Counted from the stretch's first letter, positions 52,988 to 62,288 are shown. The stretch is DNA of 64,000 nt from Nitrospina sp. LS_NOB (GCA_001542995.1 LFLA01000003.1:142195-206194); one strand, 5' to 3'. Numbers and translations: made by a program. Notes: generated from the sequence alone by a model not told the origin.

Positions 52988-53872
52988 ATGCCAATGCGTA
53001 AATCTGAAATTCATATGCACTCCATCTTTTCCGATGGTGAATTTTCGCCTGCAGATTTGATTGATATTGCGGAAAAAAATGAGGTGTCTATTCTATCCCT
53101 AACCGATCACGATACTTTCGAGGGCATTCCTGAATTTCTGCAATCTGCGGAGGAAGCGGAGATCACTGCTTTTCCCGGCATTGAAATCACAGTCAAGTTT
53201 CATGATTTTAATATTCATATGCTGGCTTACTTCAAAGACTATGAATCCATCAAACCGGAATTCAGGGCTCGGGTGAAAACAATGACCGATACCCGGGAAA
53301 AACGTATGCGCGAGTTGATCGAGCGGATCAACGAGGTCATTCCTGAAAGGTTTCGGGGCACGATAGAATTTGAGAATGTGAAAAGAGCAGCCGAAGGGGT
53401 TCTTGCCAGGCCGCATCTCGCACGCGAAATGGTGAGGCTTGGTATTGTGTCGAGTACCGGCCAGGCCTTTGAGCGCTATCTGGTGAAATATAATGTCGAA
53501 CGGGAAAACCTGGATGCGCCAACCGCCATCAGCATGGTGCGGGAAAGTGGCGGTGTTCCGGTCCTGGCTCATCCAGGAGAGAGATCCTACTCGCTCATTT
53601 GTCCCGAAAAGGGGAGACAACCTGAAAATGCTCCCGTTTTGCTGGAAGAGTTGAAGCAGATGGGGCTTTTGGGCCTCGAATGCCATTATCCCTATCATGA
53701 AAGAATGGGGACAGTGGATTATTTTATCGACATGGCCAATAGTTTTAATTTGATCGTCACCGGTAGCCGCGACTTTCACGGATTCAACTCACACCAGAAA
53801 GTCAATATTTTTGGCACCACCAAAATGGAACCTGTTTTTCTCGAACAGTTCCAGGAAGTATGGTCCTCCTGA
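52988..53872 (+). CDS. PHP-domain phosphoesterase
   Basis: This encodes 294 residues. The PHP metal motifs are EIHMHSIFSDGEFSP, LTDHDTFEG, PGIEIT and VLAHPGERSY, then a final GSRDFHG. This matches the YciV/TrpH branch of PHP phosphoesterases, which in other bacteria act as 3',5'-nucleotide or 5'-3' exonuclease enzymes. It is cytosolic and stands alone, divergent from the phosphoesterase-cytochrome gene. Its specificity is not shown by sequence. Confidence 0.88.
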   Translation: MPMRKSEIHMHSIFSDGEFSPADLIDIAEKNEVSILSLTDHDTFEGIPEFLQSAEEAEITAFPGIEITVKFHDFNIHMLAYFKDYESIKPEFRARVKTMTDTREKRMRELIERINEVIPERFRGTIEFENVKRAAEGVLARPHLAREMVRLGIVSSTGQAFERYLVKYNVERENLDAPTAISMVRESGGVPVLAHPGERSYSLICPEKGRQPENAPVLLEELKQMGLLGLECHYPYHERMGTVDYFIDMANSFNLIVTGSRDFHGFNSHQKVNIFGTTKMEPVFLEQFQEVWSS

Positions 53873-53882
53873 AAGCGGGCGA

Positions 53883-54956
53883 CTACGGCAACTGAAAACT
53901 CACCAGAATCCCGCCCATCACATCATCCAGCACGAAATCTTTTTTCGGACTACCGGGGTGGCCGTTGTGACAGTTAACACAACCGCGCGTCACAGCGATA
54001 TCCGGATAAATAGCCTGGAAATATTTTTTCCGACCCACCTTGGAATGCTTGATATAAGGGCGAATGGGGTGCACCTCCACACTTTCCAGTCCGTTCTGCT
54101 CAAACTCGTTGGCAGGCCGGTTTTGCGGATTGATGGGATAAAGGCTGATCAAACGAAAGTCCAGCCCTAGTCGTTTGGACTTAATCGCTGCGGCGCTGTT
54201 TAATAAGAACTGTGCCGGCAGCATGAGAGCTTTTTCATTTTTCCATTTTTCCTTGGAATGCAGAATGCCTTGCTCTTCCAACCGGTTGACAACATGCCGG
54301 GCATATACTGTGCGGTCCGATTCCAGTACCGAGTGCACATAGTCTGCAACTACTTCCGGAGCCAACTGGAACTTTTCATCGACATTTTTTTCTGTTCTCC
54401 TGCCCAAAGGCAGGTCGATGATGATTCCCCCCATGACATCACCAACTTTAAAATCTGTTTTGGGGCTGTTGGGATGATTGTTATGGCAGATGACGCAGGT
54501 TATCGAAATAGCGATGTCCGGATAGATGGCCTCAAAATACCAACGCCCTTCACGCGGAACGATCCATGTGAAAGGCTGATCCGGATTCTTCACGACTTCT
54601 TCCAGTCCAAGTTTTTCGTTTTGCGATCGCGGAGCGTTATGGTTATTGAGAGGCCAGAGGCTCATCAGCCGGTACTTCATGCCGATCCCGCGCGAGTTGG
54701 AAGTTTTGGAAGACATCGAAAGAAACTGGGCCGGTAAAAGTAATGTCTGGTCCTGCTCCCAGTTTTCAGAAGCGTTGAGAGCGCCTTGCCGGGTTAAATG
54801 TTCAACCACCTGCTTGGAGTAAGTGGTTCGCCCGGCTTCCACCACCGCGTGGATGAAGTCGGCCGCCAGTCCGGCGGGGATTCCCTTCTCTTGGCTTTGA
54901 GCCGGGGAGGGAATAAACAGGAAGAACAGAGCGATACGGAACGCGAAAGATTTCAT
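53883..54956 (-). CDS. Duplicated Tll0287-like (DUF3365) heme protein
   Basis: This encodes 357 residues with a signal peptide (IALFFLFIPSPAQSQ). Two tandem copies of the same module each end in a heme site followed by GHPGSPKxDF-like sequence: CVICHNNHPNSPKTDFKVGD (about residue 155) and CVNCHNGHPGSPKKDFVLDD (about residue 330), each closing with VMGGI. The modules also share LTRQG/LEEQG and the LMLPAQFL-like runs. The family is a c-type heme sensor/electron-carrier domain. This protein has two hemes and no fused signalling domain. Confidence 0.82.
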   Translation of the reverse strand: MKSFAFRIALFFLFIPSPAQSQEKGIPAGLAADFIHAVVEAGRTTYSKQVVEHLTRQGALNASENWEQDQTLLLPAQFLSMSSKTSNSRGIGMKYRLMSLWPLNNHNAPRSQNEKLGLEEVVKNPDQPFTWIVPREGRWYFEAIYPDIAISITCVICHNNHPNSPKTDFKVGDVMGGIIIDLPLGRRTEKNVDEKFQLAPEVVADYVHSVLESDRTVYARHVVNRLEEQGILHSKEKWKNEKALMLPAQFLLNSAAAIKSKRLGLDFRLISLYPINPQNRPANEFEQNGLESVEVHPIRPYIKHSKVGRKKYFQAIYPDIAVTRGCVNCHNGHPGSPKKDFVLDDVMGGILVSFQLP

Positions 54957-55049
54957 GGGCCTACCTCCCTAAAAGGTGCGCTACCGTAAATATAGGTTCC
55001 AAAAGGTTAAAACTCAATACCGTCTATAATGGGACGAGAATAGGGTTTG

Positions 55050-55127
55050 CTACTCCCACATGGCATAAAGTGTGAGTGCCGCCATCATGGCACCCATAAT
55101 AATTCGAATCCAGATGTCTGTGTTCAT
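55050..55127 (-). CDS. Possible 25-residue membrane peptide
   Basis: It reads MNTDIWIRIIMGAMMAALTL and then YAMWE. A single hydrophobic helix with charged ends. GGGGCG lies about eight bases before the ATG. It is 25 bases downstream of the metallo-beta-lactamase-fold gene on the same strand. Short membrane peptides of this kind occur but chance cannot be excluded. Confidence 0.35.
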   Translation of the reverse strand: MNTDIWIRIIMGAMMAALTLYAMWE

Positions 55128-55151
55128 TCGTCACGCCCCGAAGGGGTAGGC

Positions 55152-56567
55152 CTAATGGGCCGGTTTGCCTTTCCAACGCTGGACGTCTCGCATGAATTTT
55201 CTACGGTCCATGTCCGCGTCCCAGGGGAAAATATCCATCAAAGGTTCCAGGGCATAGTTTGACTTGTCTTCGGGAGGGAGCTCGAATCCGCCATCGGTAA
55301 TGCGGTAGATATTGTTAAACGTCCGGTAATTGCCACACAGGGTGACATAATCCCAAGCCGTGCTTCCTTCTATCAGGGCGCAGAGTTCCGAGGAAGAAAT
55401 GCCTTCGTAAAGGTTGATTTTTCCGATATCGCCTTTTTGGAGTTGAGGTTTTCCGGGTTGACCAAAATCAACGGTCCATGTCTGGGGGCCGTCTTGCCCA
55501 AACACTTCCAGTTGATAAACGATCTGCCAATGTTGCCAGCCTTCCAGCAGTTCGCTGTTTGAAATCCGCTCAAGCAAACAGTCTTCAATGAAGTCACCCA
55601 CCACTTTCATTTCCCTTTTATACTCTTCAGGATCGGCGGTTTGAGTGGTGATCACCGGAACGTAGGCGTGTGGTTTGAATGTTATCAGGTGGCTGTCGTC
55701 TTCTTTGACACGCACAAAATCAGACGATTGCTTTTCAATGCGAACTTCATCAGCCGAGATATGCGCTACATCTCCGGAAAAAAATGGAGCGCTGGAAACT
55801 TCCGGGCAGAATGCTGCCAGATCGCGTAGAAACTGATCCTGCGTTATAGGAAACGAAACCTGGTTCATGAACAATAACTCGTCTCGGTACCGGAACGCCG
55901 CAGAACCGGGCACGACAAACCTGGGATTGAGGGCCTTCACCACATTCAGGAAAGTGCAGTACTCGTCAACGGGCAGGGTGAGCGGTTTATTGTAGGAGAG
56001 GTTTCCCTCAATCAACGGAACAAAGCGGGAATGGAAAAAATCTATCTGACCGTATAATTCACCGATCCGTTGGATGATGTCAGGGTTCACCAGAGAATCC
56101 ACCTGATTCCAGATCGTCACTCCTCCGTCATTGACCAGCAGTCCATGTTCAGGAAAAGGATCTTCAGCGGTGCTCAACTGGTTGCGTGAAGGGGTCGGGG
56201 TGATGGTCACATCCTTGACTTGAATGGGTTCGAAATCTGTAACCACTTTTACATTTTTAAATTCCAGTTCATTAAGAATGTCGAGCAGAAGATTGTCCTG
56301 AGGCGCGAAGATGAGTGTGTCGGGCGTAATAATCCTCTTATTTTGCACCAGATAAGCCAGAGTGCGAACATCGAAATGGTCCTGATGCCGGTGTGAAATA
56401 TTGAGGACATCCAACGGTGGTACTTTGTCTTTTTCCAGAACGATACTGGGACATAGCGTGTTGATTTCTTCCCAAAGATAATCGAACCAGACCGGATCGG
56501 TCAGGATAGTGGTTTCTTTTGATTGTATGAGCAGGCAGGCGTGTCCGACCAGAGTCGTCTTGATCAT
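55152..56567 (-). CDS. Metallo-beta-lactamase-fold hydrolase
   Basis: This encodes 471 residues. The metal motif is HRHQDH (His59, His61, Asp63, His64), preceded by the UlaG-like start (TTLVGHACLLIQSKETTILT). Further down a GHAC and NPRFVVPGSAAFRYRDE run support the fold. The C-terminal 200 residues carry an extra domain of unknown type. It resembles the N-acyl-phosphatidylethanolamine PLD/UlaG branch; the substrate is unknown. There is no signal peptide. Confidence 0.82.
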   Translation of the reverse strand: MIKTTLVGHACLLIQSKETTILTDPVWFDYLWEEINTLCPSIVLEKDKVPPLDVLNISHRHQDHFDVRTLAYLVQNKRIITPDTLIFAPQDNLLLDILNELEFKNVKVVTDFEPIQVKDVTITPTPSRNQLSTAEDPFPEHGLLVNDGGVTIWNQVDSLVNPDIIQRIGELYGQIDFFHSRFVPLIEGNLSYNKPLTLPVDEYCTFLNVVKALNPRFVVPGSAAFRYRDELLFMNQVSFPITQDQFLRDLAAFCPEVSSAPFFSGDVAHISADEVRIEKQSSDFVRVKEDDSHLITFKPHAYVPVITTQTADPEEYKREMKVVGDFIEDCLLERISNSELLEGWQHWQIVYQLEVFGQDGPQTWTVDFGQPGKPQLQKGDIGKINLYEGISSSELCALIEGSTAWDYVTLCGNYRTFNNIYRITDGGFELPPEDKSNYALEPLMDIFPWDADMDRRKFMRDVQRWKGKPAH

Positions 56568-56680
56568 GTTTCAATTCTCTGTTTTATAAGGAGAACTGAG
56601 GTTAACCGATCAGAACAGGTAATTCAAGTCCCACTCGGCGTACCCCTTCGGGGCACGAAGACTTAGGAAGAATGTAACGC

Positions 56681-56807
56681 CAGCGGAGGTACTCCGCCCA
56701 CTCGGCGTGGGGCCAGCGTGCAATAACTTTTGTTTTCTGGCAAATAGTGTTAGCGGCAAAATAAAGACATTGCAAGTTGTCAGCGGCGGTACTCCGCCTA
56801 GCGGCTG
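56681..56807. repeat. Dispersed stop-codon-linked repeat, copy D, with flanking direct repeats
   Basis: The element at 56697-56757 reads GCCCACTCGGCGTGGGGCCA, then GCGTGCAATAAC. It is flanked by CAGCGGAGGTACTCCGCC (56681) and CAGCGGCGGTACTCCGCC (56781). The right one runs into the stop codon of the sigma-region-4 gene (56798). The neighbouring CCCCTTCGGGGCACGAA at 56643 is another hairpin repeat. Confidence 0.6.
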
Positions 56808-57040
56808 AGAAATTTTTTCAGGGTTTTATCGCAGATTTTTTTTACCTTCGATTTCGAGATGTCGAGCACCTGGGAAATTTCCGCCGAGGTCAGTTCTTCA
56901 TGGCAGTGCAGGGCCATCACCAGTCTTTCCTGTTCATTGAGCATGTCAATGGCCTCGGCAATTTCCGCCTTCCAGCTTGCCCGATCTTCGGGCGATAAGG
57001 GTATTTCTTTGGCTTCTGTCAAAATCGCGGTCTCGTCCAT
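56798..57040 (-). CDS. Stand-alone sigma-70 region-4-like HTH protein
   Basis: This encodes 80 residues. Residues of about 30-78 are a sigma region 4 (LNEQERLVMALHCHEELTSA, then EISQVLDISKSKVKKICDKT). Regions 1-3 are absent. Small region-4 proteins exist as regulators that bind -35 DNA or core polymerase. It starts 14 bases after the stop of a 44-codon ORF with a strong ribosome site, so the two make a mini-operon. The ATG has GAGGGGT upstream. Confidence 0.75.
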   Translation of the reverse strand: MDETAILTEAKEIPLSPEDRASWKAEIAEAIDMLNEQERLVMALHCHEELTSAEISQVLDISKSKVKKICDKTLKKFLSR

Positions 57041-57054
57041 GGCAACCCCTCGTT

Positions 57055-57189
57055 TCAGTGAAGTTTTTTCACGTTTGTTGTTTGTCTATTCCGTTTTAAC
57101 GCCATGCATTTGCCTTTGCGATAGACATTCCAGCCAGCGGTGTCTCTAAACATCTGTGCTAAAAGTTCATCTACAGTCAAGTCTTTCAT
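57055..57189 (-). CDS. 44-residue protein upstream of the sigma-region-4 gene
   Basis: It reads MKDLTVDELLAQMFRDTAGW, then NVYRKGKCMALKRN and a basic tail. ATG is preceded by GAGGAGG, one of the strongest ribosome sites in the window. The acidic N-terminus and basic C-terminus fit a small regulator or antisigma-like partner. It has no family I know. Confidence 0.6.
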   Translation of the reverse strand: MKDLTVDELLAQMFRDTAGWNVYRKGKCMALKRNRQTTNVKKLH

Positions 57190-57316
57190 AACTCCTCCTC
57201 TGTCTGAATTTTGACGCAGCCACCTTTTTTTATTTACAGAGCAATTCGCATGCCAAAACCTGCAACTGCCCTCCGGTTGGTACTTTTCAGAAATATTAAA
57301 TCAGGAATTCGACCCT

Positions 57317-57697
57317 TTATAAAGGGTTAGGCCGGTAGGAGTATTGATGCCCCAACGGATTGTGAGGCTGGGGAGACGATTTCTTTGTCCCTTGGTGCGT
57401 AGATAAGTAATCCAAAATTGCTTTTCTCAGGCTTGGTTCCAGATCCCACAAGCCTTGCTTTTTTTGCATCCAGGTCAATGTTTGATCCCACTGCTTCCGG
57501 GACATGCGGTTTTGTAGAATGATGGCGGTGGAATGGCACACAGTACAATTCTCAAGAACCTGTTTTCGCCCCATTCCCGGTGCCAGTCCCTGGTATTGGA
57601 AATCTTCACTGAAACCCATATTGGGGATCGTCCATAATATGGATAAAACCAAAATCAATCGAGCCATTCGCGACTGATTTTTTTGCGGGGAGTTCAT
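57317..57697 (-). CDS. Monoheme cytochrome c, likely sulfite dehydrogenase subunit (SorB-like)
   Basis: This encodes 126 residues. I start at ATG 57697, which has AAAGGAA upstream and gives a clear signal peptide (ARLILVLSILWTIPNMGFS), rather than ATG 57724. The single heme site is CTVCH (Cys51, Cys54, His55). A distal methionine is available in NRMSRKQWD. The molybdoenzyme gene directly upstream indicates a SorAB-like sulfite-oxidising pair. Confidence 0.8.
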   Translation of the reverse strand: MNSPQKNQSRMARLILVLSILWTIPNMGFSEDFQYQGLAPGMGRKQVLENCTVCHSTAIILQNRMSRKQWDQTLTWMQKKQGLWDLEPSLRKAILDYLSTHQGTKKSSPQPHNPLGHQYSYRPNPL

Positions 57698-57730
57698 AGT
57701 TCCTTTGTGGAAAAACCTTTCCATTTTCTT

Positions 57731-58978
57731 TCAAAGCACGGTGACGGCGACTCGGTGCGTGGCATTGTTCAAATAGCCTTTGGGATTCCATCCCGGCACC
57801 ACCATGGGTTGCATCACTCCGGCAGTGTCTGTGGCTCTTGCCCAAATCTCATAATAGCCTCTTTTCGGAAAACCAAGCATCGTGCTCCAGTTTTGCCAGG
57901 CAAAAGGATTGGCCGGAGGAGTCAACGACGTTTCCCCCCAATTGGCTCCAAAATCGATCGACACATGCACGGTTTTTACGCTACTATCACCTGCCCATGC
58001 ATGCCCTCGCACCTGAAGAGGTTTCCCATATTTCCAGTTGAGCCGGGACTTTGGAAAAGTGATCAGTGATTTCACGGGCATCGATTCGATGATCTTCATA
58101 TCTCTCTTAGGCACATGCGCGCCGGGAGGTACCGGGTAACGGGGAACCCGGTAGGAATAACCTGTCATCTTGGGTCCGTCATGTTCCCGATCACGAACGG
58201 TAATGTGTTTCAGCCATTTGATGGAGGTCGATCCGGGCCAACCTGGTGTGACCACGCGCAGGGGAAACCCATGTAAAGTGGGAAGAGGTCGACCGTTCAT
58301 TTCCCAGGCGATCAGAGTATGCTCATCCATTGCCTTGCTGATGGGAGTTCCCCGCGAAATAGGTATTTTGTTAGGATCGCCACTCAAATGCAGGTCGTTT
58401 CCATAATAACCCGTGTAGACGGCGGAGTTCTTCAGTCCCGCAGAACGAAGTACATCGCCCATGCGTACGCCCGTGTAGGTGGCGCAACCCACCGCACCGT
58501 AGGTCCATTGGTTGCCCTTTGCTGGAGGATCGTAACCCGCCCTCCCGTTGCCTCCGCATTCGATCTGCAGGGAATAGGTGTATGGCTTGAATCGTTTAAG
58601 TTGCTCCAGAGTCAGGACCAGAGGGTTGTGCACTTCGCCGTCGACGGTGAGTGTCCATCCTTTGGCATCCATTTCATGGGCAGAAGACGGGACGAGTCCA
58701 TTATTTCTCACGAAATGCCGGTCATTAGGTGTTATCTCGTCATCTAAAAAGTGTGGGAGGGTCTCGGCATTTAATGGCCGATTGTTCAAAATTCTCAATC
58801 CGTTCTTCCCCGGAATCGATATGTCATCCAGAGGATCTGCGTTAGCGACAGCCATCCACCCGGAATAAGAAGGCCGTAGAAGAGGCAGAGAAAAATCCAC
58901 TGCGATAGTCAGGGCTGTTAAGCCCCCGTACTTTAAAAATGCTCGGCGAGAAGCGTTTGGTTTTTGGCGATTACTCAT
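57731..58978 (-). CDS. Sulfite oxidase-family molybdoenzyme (SorA-like)
   Basis: This encodes 415 residues. The N-terminus is a Tat signal (ASRRAFLKYGGLTALTI). The molybdenum cysteine is Cys141 in LQIECGGNGR, the sulfite oxidase-family position. Conserved RVVTPGWPGSTSIKWLKHI and a C-terminal Mo-co dimerisation domain are present. It would oxidise sulfite (or a related substrate) in the periplasm, passing electrons to the cytochrome encoded just downstream. MoaA at 4.2 kb could help supply its cofactor. Confidence 0.9.
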   Translation of the reverse strand: MSNRQKPNASRRAFLKYGGLTALTIAVDFSLPLLRPSYSGWMAVANADPLDDISIPGKNGLRILNNRPLNAETLPHFLDDEITPNDRHFVRNNGLVPSSAHEMDAKGWTLTVDGEVHNPLVLTLEQLKRFKPYTYSLQIECGGNGRAGYDPPAKGNQWTYGAVGCATYTGVRMGDVLRSAGLKNSAVYTGYYGNDLHLSGDPNKIPISRGTPISKAMDEHTLIAWEMNGRPLPTLHGFPLRVVTPGWPGSTSIKWLKHITVRDREHDGPKMTGYSYRVPRYPVPPGAHVPKRDMKIIESMPVKSLITFPKSRLNWKYGKPLQVRGHAWAGDSSVKTVHVSIDFGANWGETSLTPPANPFAWQNWSTMLGFPKRGYYEIWARATDTAGVMQPMVVPGWNPKGYLNNATHRVAVTVL

Positions 58979-59050
58979 GGTCTAAAATTTTTCTTTGTAG
59001 ATTTATTTTGGTTTGTAGATTTATTTTGGATTGGTTTTGTTCAGATTGTA

Positions 59051-59278
59051 TCAGCTATCCTTAATTTGGGCAAAAGAAACCCAACATGAAAAAGAATATT
59101 TGCGGATTTTTTGATTTTCAGTTTGGATCTTTAATTGTTGAGAGTCTTGATATGCGGAAGCCAGAAAATGGGTGAGGCTCAAACATTTTTTAAACTCAAG
59201 GTTATGTGTGCTTGATAAACGGGGGCGAATTTTTTTCAGTAAACTTTCTAATTGGGCACGGTGGGGATTATCTTTCAC
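59051..59278 (-). CDS. Hypothetical protein after ruvB
   Basis: This encodes 75 residues, 26 bp downstream of ruvB on the same strand. It is a basic helical protein (PHRAQLESLLKKIRPRL, later FKKCLSLTHFLASAYQDSQQ). There is a weak ribosome site (GTGGAG about 17 bases upstream). No family recognised. It may be real but short. Confidence 0.45.
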   Translation of the reverse strand: MKDNPHRAQLESLLKKIRPRLSSTHNLEFKKCLSLTHFLASAYQDSQQLKIQTENQKIRKYSFSCWVSFAQIKDS

Positions 59279-59304
59279 TTTAATTATTCTCCACTGTCAG
59301 GGAT

Positions 59305-60330
59305 TTAAAATAGATTGTCCTGATTACCTTGGCTGGGTGGGAGTTTGTTGAAATGTTTGTAGGCCATGGGTGTGGCGACGCGGCCACGCGGGGTGCGCTG
59401 GATGAATCCGCTCTGGATGAGATAGGGTTCCAGCACATCTTCAATGGTGTCTTTTTCTTCGCTGATGGATGCGGCCAGGCTTTCGATGCCGACCGGTCCG
59501 CCGGAATATTTTTCGATCATTGCCAGTAGAAGTTTGTGGTCCATTTTGTCCAGTCCTTTACCGTCCACCTCCATCATTTCGAGAGCGCTGGCGGCGACTT
59601 CGCGGGTGATCACACCATCGGCTTTCACCTGAGCATAGTCGCGTACGCGTCTTAGCAGTCGGTTGGCAATTCTGGGTGTGCCACGCGATCGGCGCGCAAT
59701 TTCATTGGCTCCTTCAGGGACGATAGATATTTCAAGAATTCCAGCTGAACGGGTGAGGATGATTTCCAGTTCCTTCTCGCTGTAATAGTCGAGCCGATGC
59801 ACCACTCCGAACCGATCCCGCAAGGGAGAGGTGAGGAGTCCGGCCCGGGTTGTGGCCCCGATAAGCGTGAAGGGTGGCAGTTCCAGCTTGATGGAGCGGG
59901 CGCTCGGTCCCTGGCCGATCATGATATCCAGTTTATAGTCTTCCATCGCCGAGTAGAGAATCTCTTCGATGACGTTGGAGAGTCGGTGGATCTCATCGAT
60001 GAACAGCACATCGCCTTTTTTCAGGTTGGTCAGAAGCGCGGCAAGGTCGCCGGTCTTTTCAATGACCGGACCCGAGGTGCTCTTGATGTTCGCACCCATT
60101 TCAGCCGCGATGATGTTTGCGAGGGTGGTTTTGCCCAGTCCGGGTGGACCGTAAAACAGCACATGGTCGAGAGACTCCTCCCGCATTTGTGCGGCGGATA
60201 TGAAGATGTTGAGATTCTCCTTGATCTTTTCCTGCCCGACATACTCGGTCAGGTGGCTGGGCCTGAGACTGTTATCGAATTGGATCTCTTCGTTGTCCGG
60301 TCCCGAATCTATAAGTCTGTCTTCTTCCAT
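59305..60330 (-). CDS. ruvB: Holliday junction branch migration helicase RuvB
   Basis: RuvB is the hexameric AAA+ motor that drives Holliday junction branch migration with RuvA. It has 341 residues. Walker A is [13 protein letters not shown], Walker [10 protein letters not shown], the sensor 1 region [19 protein letters not shown], and the winged helix closes with [16 protein letters not shown]. Length and motifs are normal. It follows ruvA by 40 bp and ends the ruvCAB group. Confidence 0.97.
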   Translation of the reverse strand: MEEDRLIDSGPDNEEIQFDNSLRPSHLTEYVGQEKIKENLNIFISAAQMREESLDHVLFYGPPGLGKTTLANIIAAEMGANIKSTSGPVIEKTGDLAALLTNLKKGDVLFIDEIHRLSNVIEEILYSAMEDYKLDIMIGQGPSARSIKLELPPFTLIGATTRAGLLTSPLRDRFGVVHRLDYYSEKELEIILTRSAGILEISIVPEGANEIARRSRGTPRIANRLLRRVRDYAQVKADGVITREVAASALEMMEVDGKGLDKMDHKLLLAMIEKYSGGPVGIESLAASISEEKDTIEDVLEPYLIQSGFIQRTPRGRVATPMAYKHFNKLPPSQGNQDNLF

Positions 60331-60370
60331 TAATTTTTCCTGTGAGTGACACCTGTTCAGGTGATACCCG

Positions 60371-60964
60371 CTATAAAATATTTAAACTTTCTTTAATAAG
60401 GTCTTCGAGGCCGGCATCCTTGCCGTTCTGGTTATAAATTGTTTTCAGAGCTCTTTCCGCTTCCGGTTTTTTATAACCCAGGTTACATAGGGCCGAGAGT
60501 GCGTCATCATAAAAACCTTCTTTTGGCTGGAATTCAGGACGATGGTCCATTTCCAGAGCCATGTCTGCCAGTTTGTCTTTCATTTCCAGAGTCAGACGTT
60601 CTGCGGTTTTTTTTCCGACACCGGGGATAGTGCTCAGTCTGGCAGTGTCATTGTTCATCACGGCGGACAATAAATCTGCCGGGGACATGCCGGACAGGAT
60701 ACCGAGAGCCAGCTTGGGTCCAACCTTGTTGATAGTGATGAGTTTTTGGAAAATGGCTTGTTCTTCTTCTGTCAGGAAGCCGAAGAGTTTGAGTTCGTCT
60801 TCCCGCACGCGGGTATGTATCCGAAGTGACACGGCCTGGCCTGGATTGGGCAGGGCGTAATAGGTTGATAGAGGTGTGAAAACCTGATAGCCCACGCCAT
60901 TGACATCGATAATGGTGTATTCGGGAGACTTGTAAGTCAGTTGTCCTTTAAGGTGGGCGATCAT
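60371..60964 (-). CDS. ruvA: Holliday junction binding protein RuvA
   Basis: This encodes 197 residues from ATG 60964, seven bases after ruvC; the longer ATG reading at 61057 overlaps ruvC heavily and is rejected. It has the OB domain ([20 protein letters not shown]), two helix-hairpin-helix motifs ([18 protein letters not shown] and [20 protein letters not shown]), and the flexible C-terminal RuvB-binding domain. It works as a tetramer on junction DNA. Confidence 0.97.
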   Translation of the reverse strand: MIAHLKGQLTYKSPEYTIIDVNGVGYQVFTPLSTYYALPNPGQAVSLRIHTRVREDELKLFGFLTEEEQAIFQKLITINKVGPKLALGILSGMSPADLLSAVMNNDTARLSTIPGVGKKTAERLTLEMKDKLADMALEMDHRPEFQPKEGFYDDALSALCNLGYKKPEAERALKTIYNQNGKDAGLEDLIKESLNIL

Positions 60965-60971
60965 ATTTTGT

Positions 60972-61472
60972 TTATCCCTCGGCCTGTTTGATTTTCTGTT
61001 GCAATTCGGCGTTATGAATATGGCAGATAGCGACAGCCAGTGCGTCGGAGGCGTCAAACGGTTCGGGTTTCTCTTTCAGGCGCAGCAGGGTCGAAACCAT
61101 GTCGCAGACCTGGTTTTTATCGGCGCGTCCATAACCGACGACCGATTGCTTGACCTCCAGTGGGCTGTATTCGGCAACTTCAATGTCGCAATTGACGGCG
61201 GCCAGTAGAGCGACACCACGGGTTTGCCCGAGTTTTATTACTGTTTTTACATTGGTGGCGTAGAAGATGTCTTCCACTGCCACCACATTGGGCTGGAATT
61301 TTTCCATAGCGAGTATCAGTCCGTCATAAATAAGCTTGAGTCGTTCGGGGAAGGATTGTTTTGGCGAAGTGCGCACACTGCTCCAGTGCACGGCATGCAG
61401 GTCGCCTTTGATTTCTTCGACAATGCCGAGTCCGGTGCAGTTACTGCCGGGGTCTATTCCCATGACACGCAT
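60972..61472 (-). CDS. ruvC: Holliday junction resolvase RuvC
   Basis: This encodes 166 residues. RuvC nuclease motifs: MGIDPGSNCTGLGIV with the first catalytic Asp, VAVEDIFYATN with the Glu, and FDASDALAVAICH with the last Asp residues. It cleaves four-way junctions moved by RuvAB. Gene order ruvC-ruvA-ruvB, with yebC just upstream, is a classic arrangement. Confidence 0.97.
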   Translation of the reverse strand: MRVMGIDPGSNCTGLGIVEEIKGDLHAVHWSSVRTSPKQSFPERLKLIYDGLILAMEKFQPNVVAVEDIFYATNVKTVIKLGQTRGVALLAAVNCDIEVAEYSPLEVKQSVVGYGRADKNQVCDMVSTLLRLKEKPEPFDASDALAVAICHIHNAELQQKIKQAEG

Positions 61473-61532
61473 TTTTTTCAGCCTTGGTGAAAGGATTAAC
61501 TTTTGGGATGGGCCACCGCTACCTGTCGGAGT

Positions 61533-62288
61533 TCAGCTACCCTCTATGATAGCGGCCATGACATCATCCGAGATGTCGAAATTGGAATAGGCTTTTTGGA
61601 TGTCGTCGTGGTCTTCCAGAATATCCATCAGTTTGAGTAGTGCTTTGCCTTTTTTCTCATCAAGGGAAACAGTGTTTTGTGGAATACGGGTGATCTCTGC
61701 CATTTCTATCGGCACTTCTGCATCTTCAAGAGTTTTGCGCACCGTCTCGAAACTTTCAACACTGGTGATGATCTCGTAGTGATCGTCGACGGCCTGCATA
61801 TCATCGGCACCGGCATCGATGGCCAGTTCCATCAGGTCGTCTTCGCTTTTAGCTTCTGTCTTGACGGTGATGAGTCCTTTTTTTTCGAACATCCACCCGA
61901 CGCAGCCGTTTTCGCCCAGGTTTCCGCCAGCTTTACCGAGGGCGGCGCGAATTTCGCTGACAGTGCGGTTTTTGTTGTCGGTCATTGCTTCCAGAAAGAT
62001 GGCTGCCCCGCCAGGACCGTATCCTTCATAGGTGTGCTCTTCATAGTGCACGCCTTCCAACTCGCCGGTGCCTTTTTTGATGGCGCGGGTGATGTTGTCC
62101 ACCGGCATGTTCTTGCTTTTGGCGATCGAGATGGCGGTTCTAAGTCGTGGGTTGCCATCGGGGTCTCCACCACCGATGCGTGCGGCTACAGTGATTTCCT
62201 TAATGAGCTTGGTGAAAATTTTTCCACGTTTGGCGTCGGCCGCGCCCTTTTTATGTTTTATACTGGCCCACTTAGAATGACCCGACAT
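61533..62288 (-). CDS. yebC: YebC/PmpR family transcription/translation regulator
   Basis: This encodes 251 residues from ATG 62288 ([20 protein letters not shown]), the conserved family start; the in-frame ATG at 62306 adds six residues. Family hallmarks are [39 protein letters not shown] and [16 protein letters not shown]. YebC proteins bind DNA, and some help ribosomes pass proline runs. It is the usual neighbour of ruvCAB. Confidence 0.95.
   Translation of the reverse strand: MSGHSKWASIKHKKGAADAKRGKIFTKLIKEITVAARIGGGDPDGNPRLRTAISIAKSKNMPVDNITRAIKKGTGELEGVHYEEHTYEGYGPGGAAIFLEAMTDNKNRTVSEIRAALGKAGGNLGENGCVGWMFEKKGLITVKTEAKSEDDLMELAIDAGADDMQAVDDHYEIITSVESFETVRKTLEDAEVPIEMAEITRIPQNTVSLDEKKGKALLKLMDILEDHDDIQKAYSNFDISDDVMAAIIEGS

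Noticed and set aside
53099-53779. 226-codon minus-strand ORF inside the PHP gene
   Set aside because: The PHP metal motifs are all in the plus-strand frame. This is a shadow.
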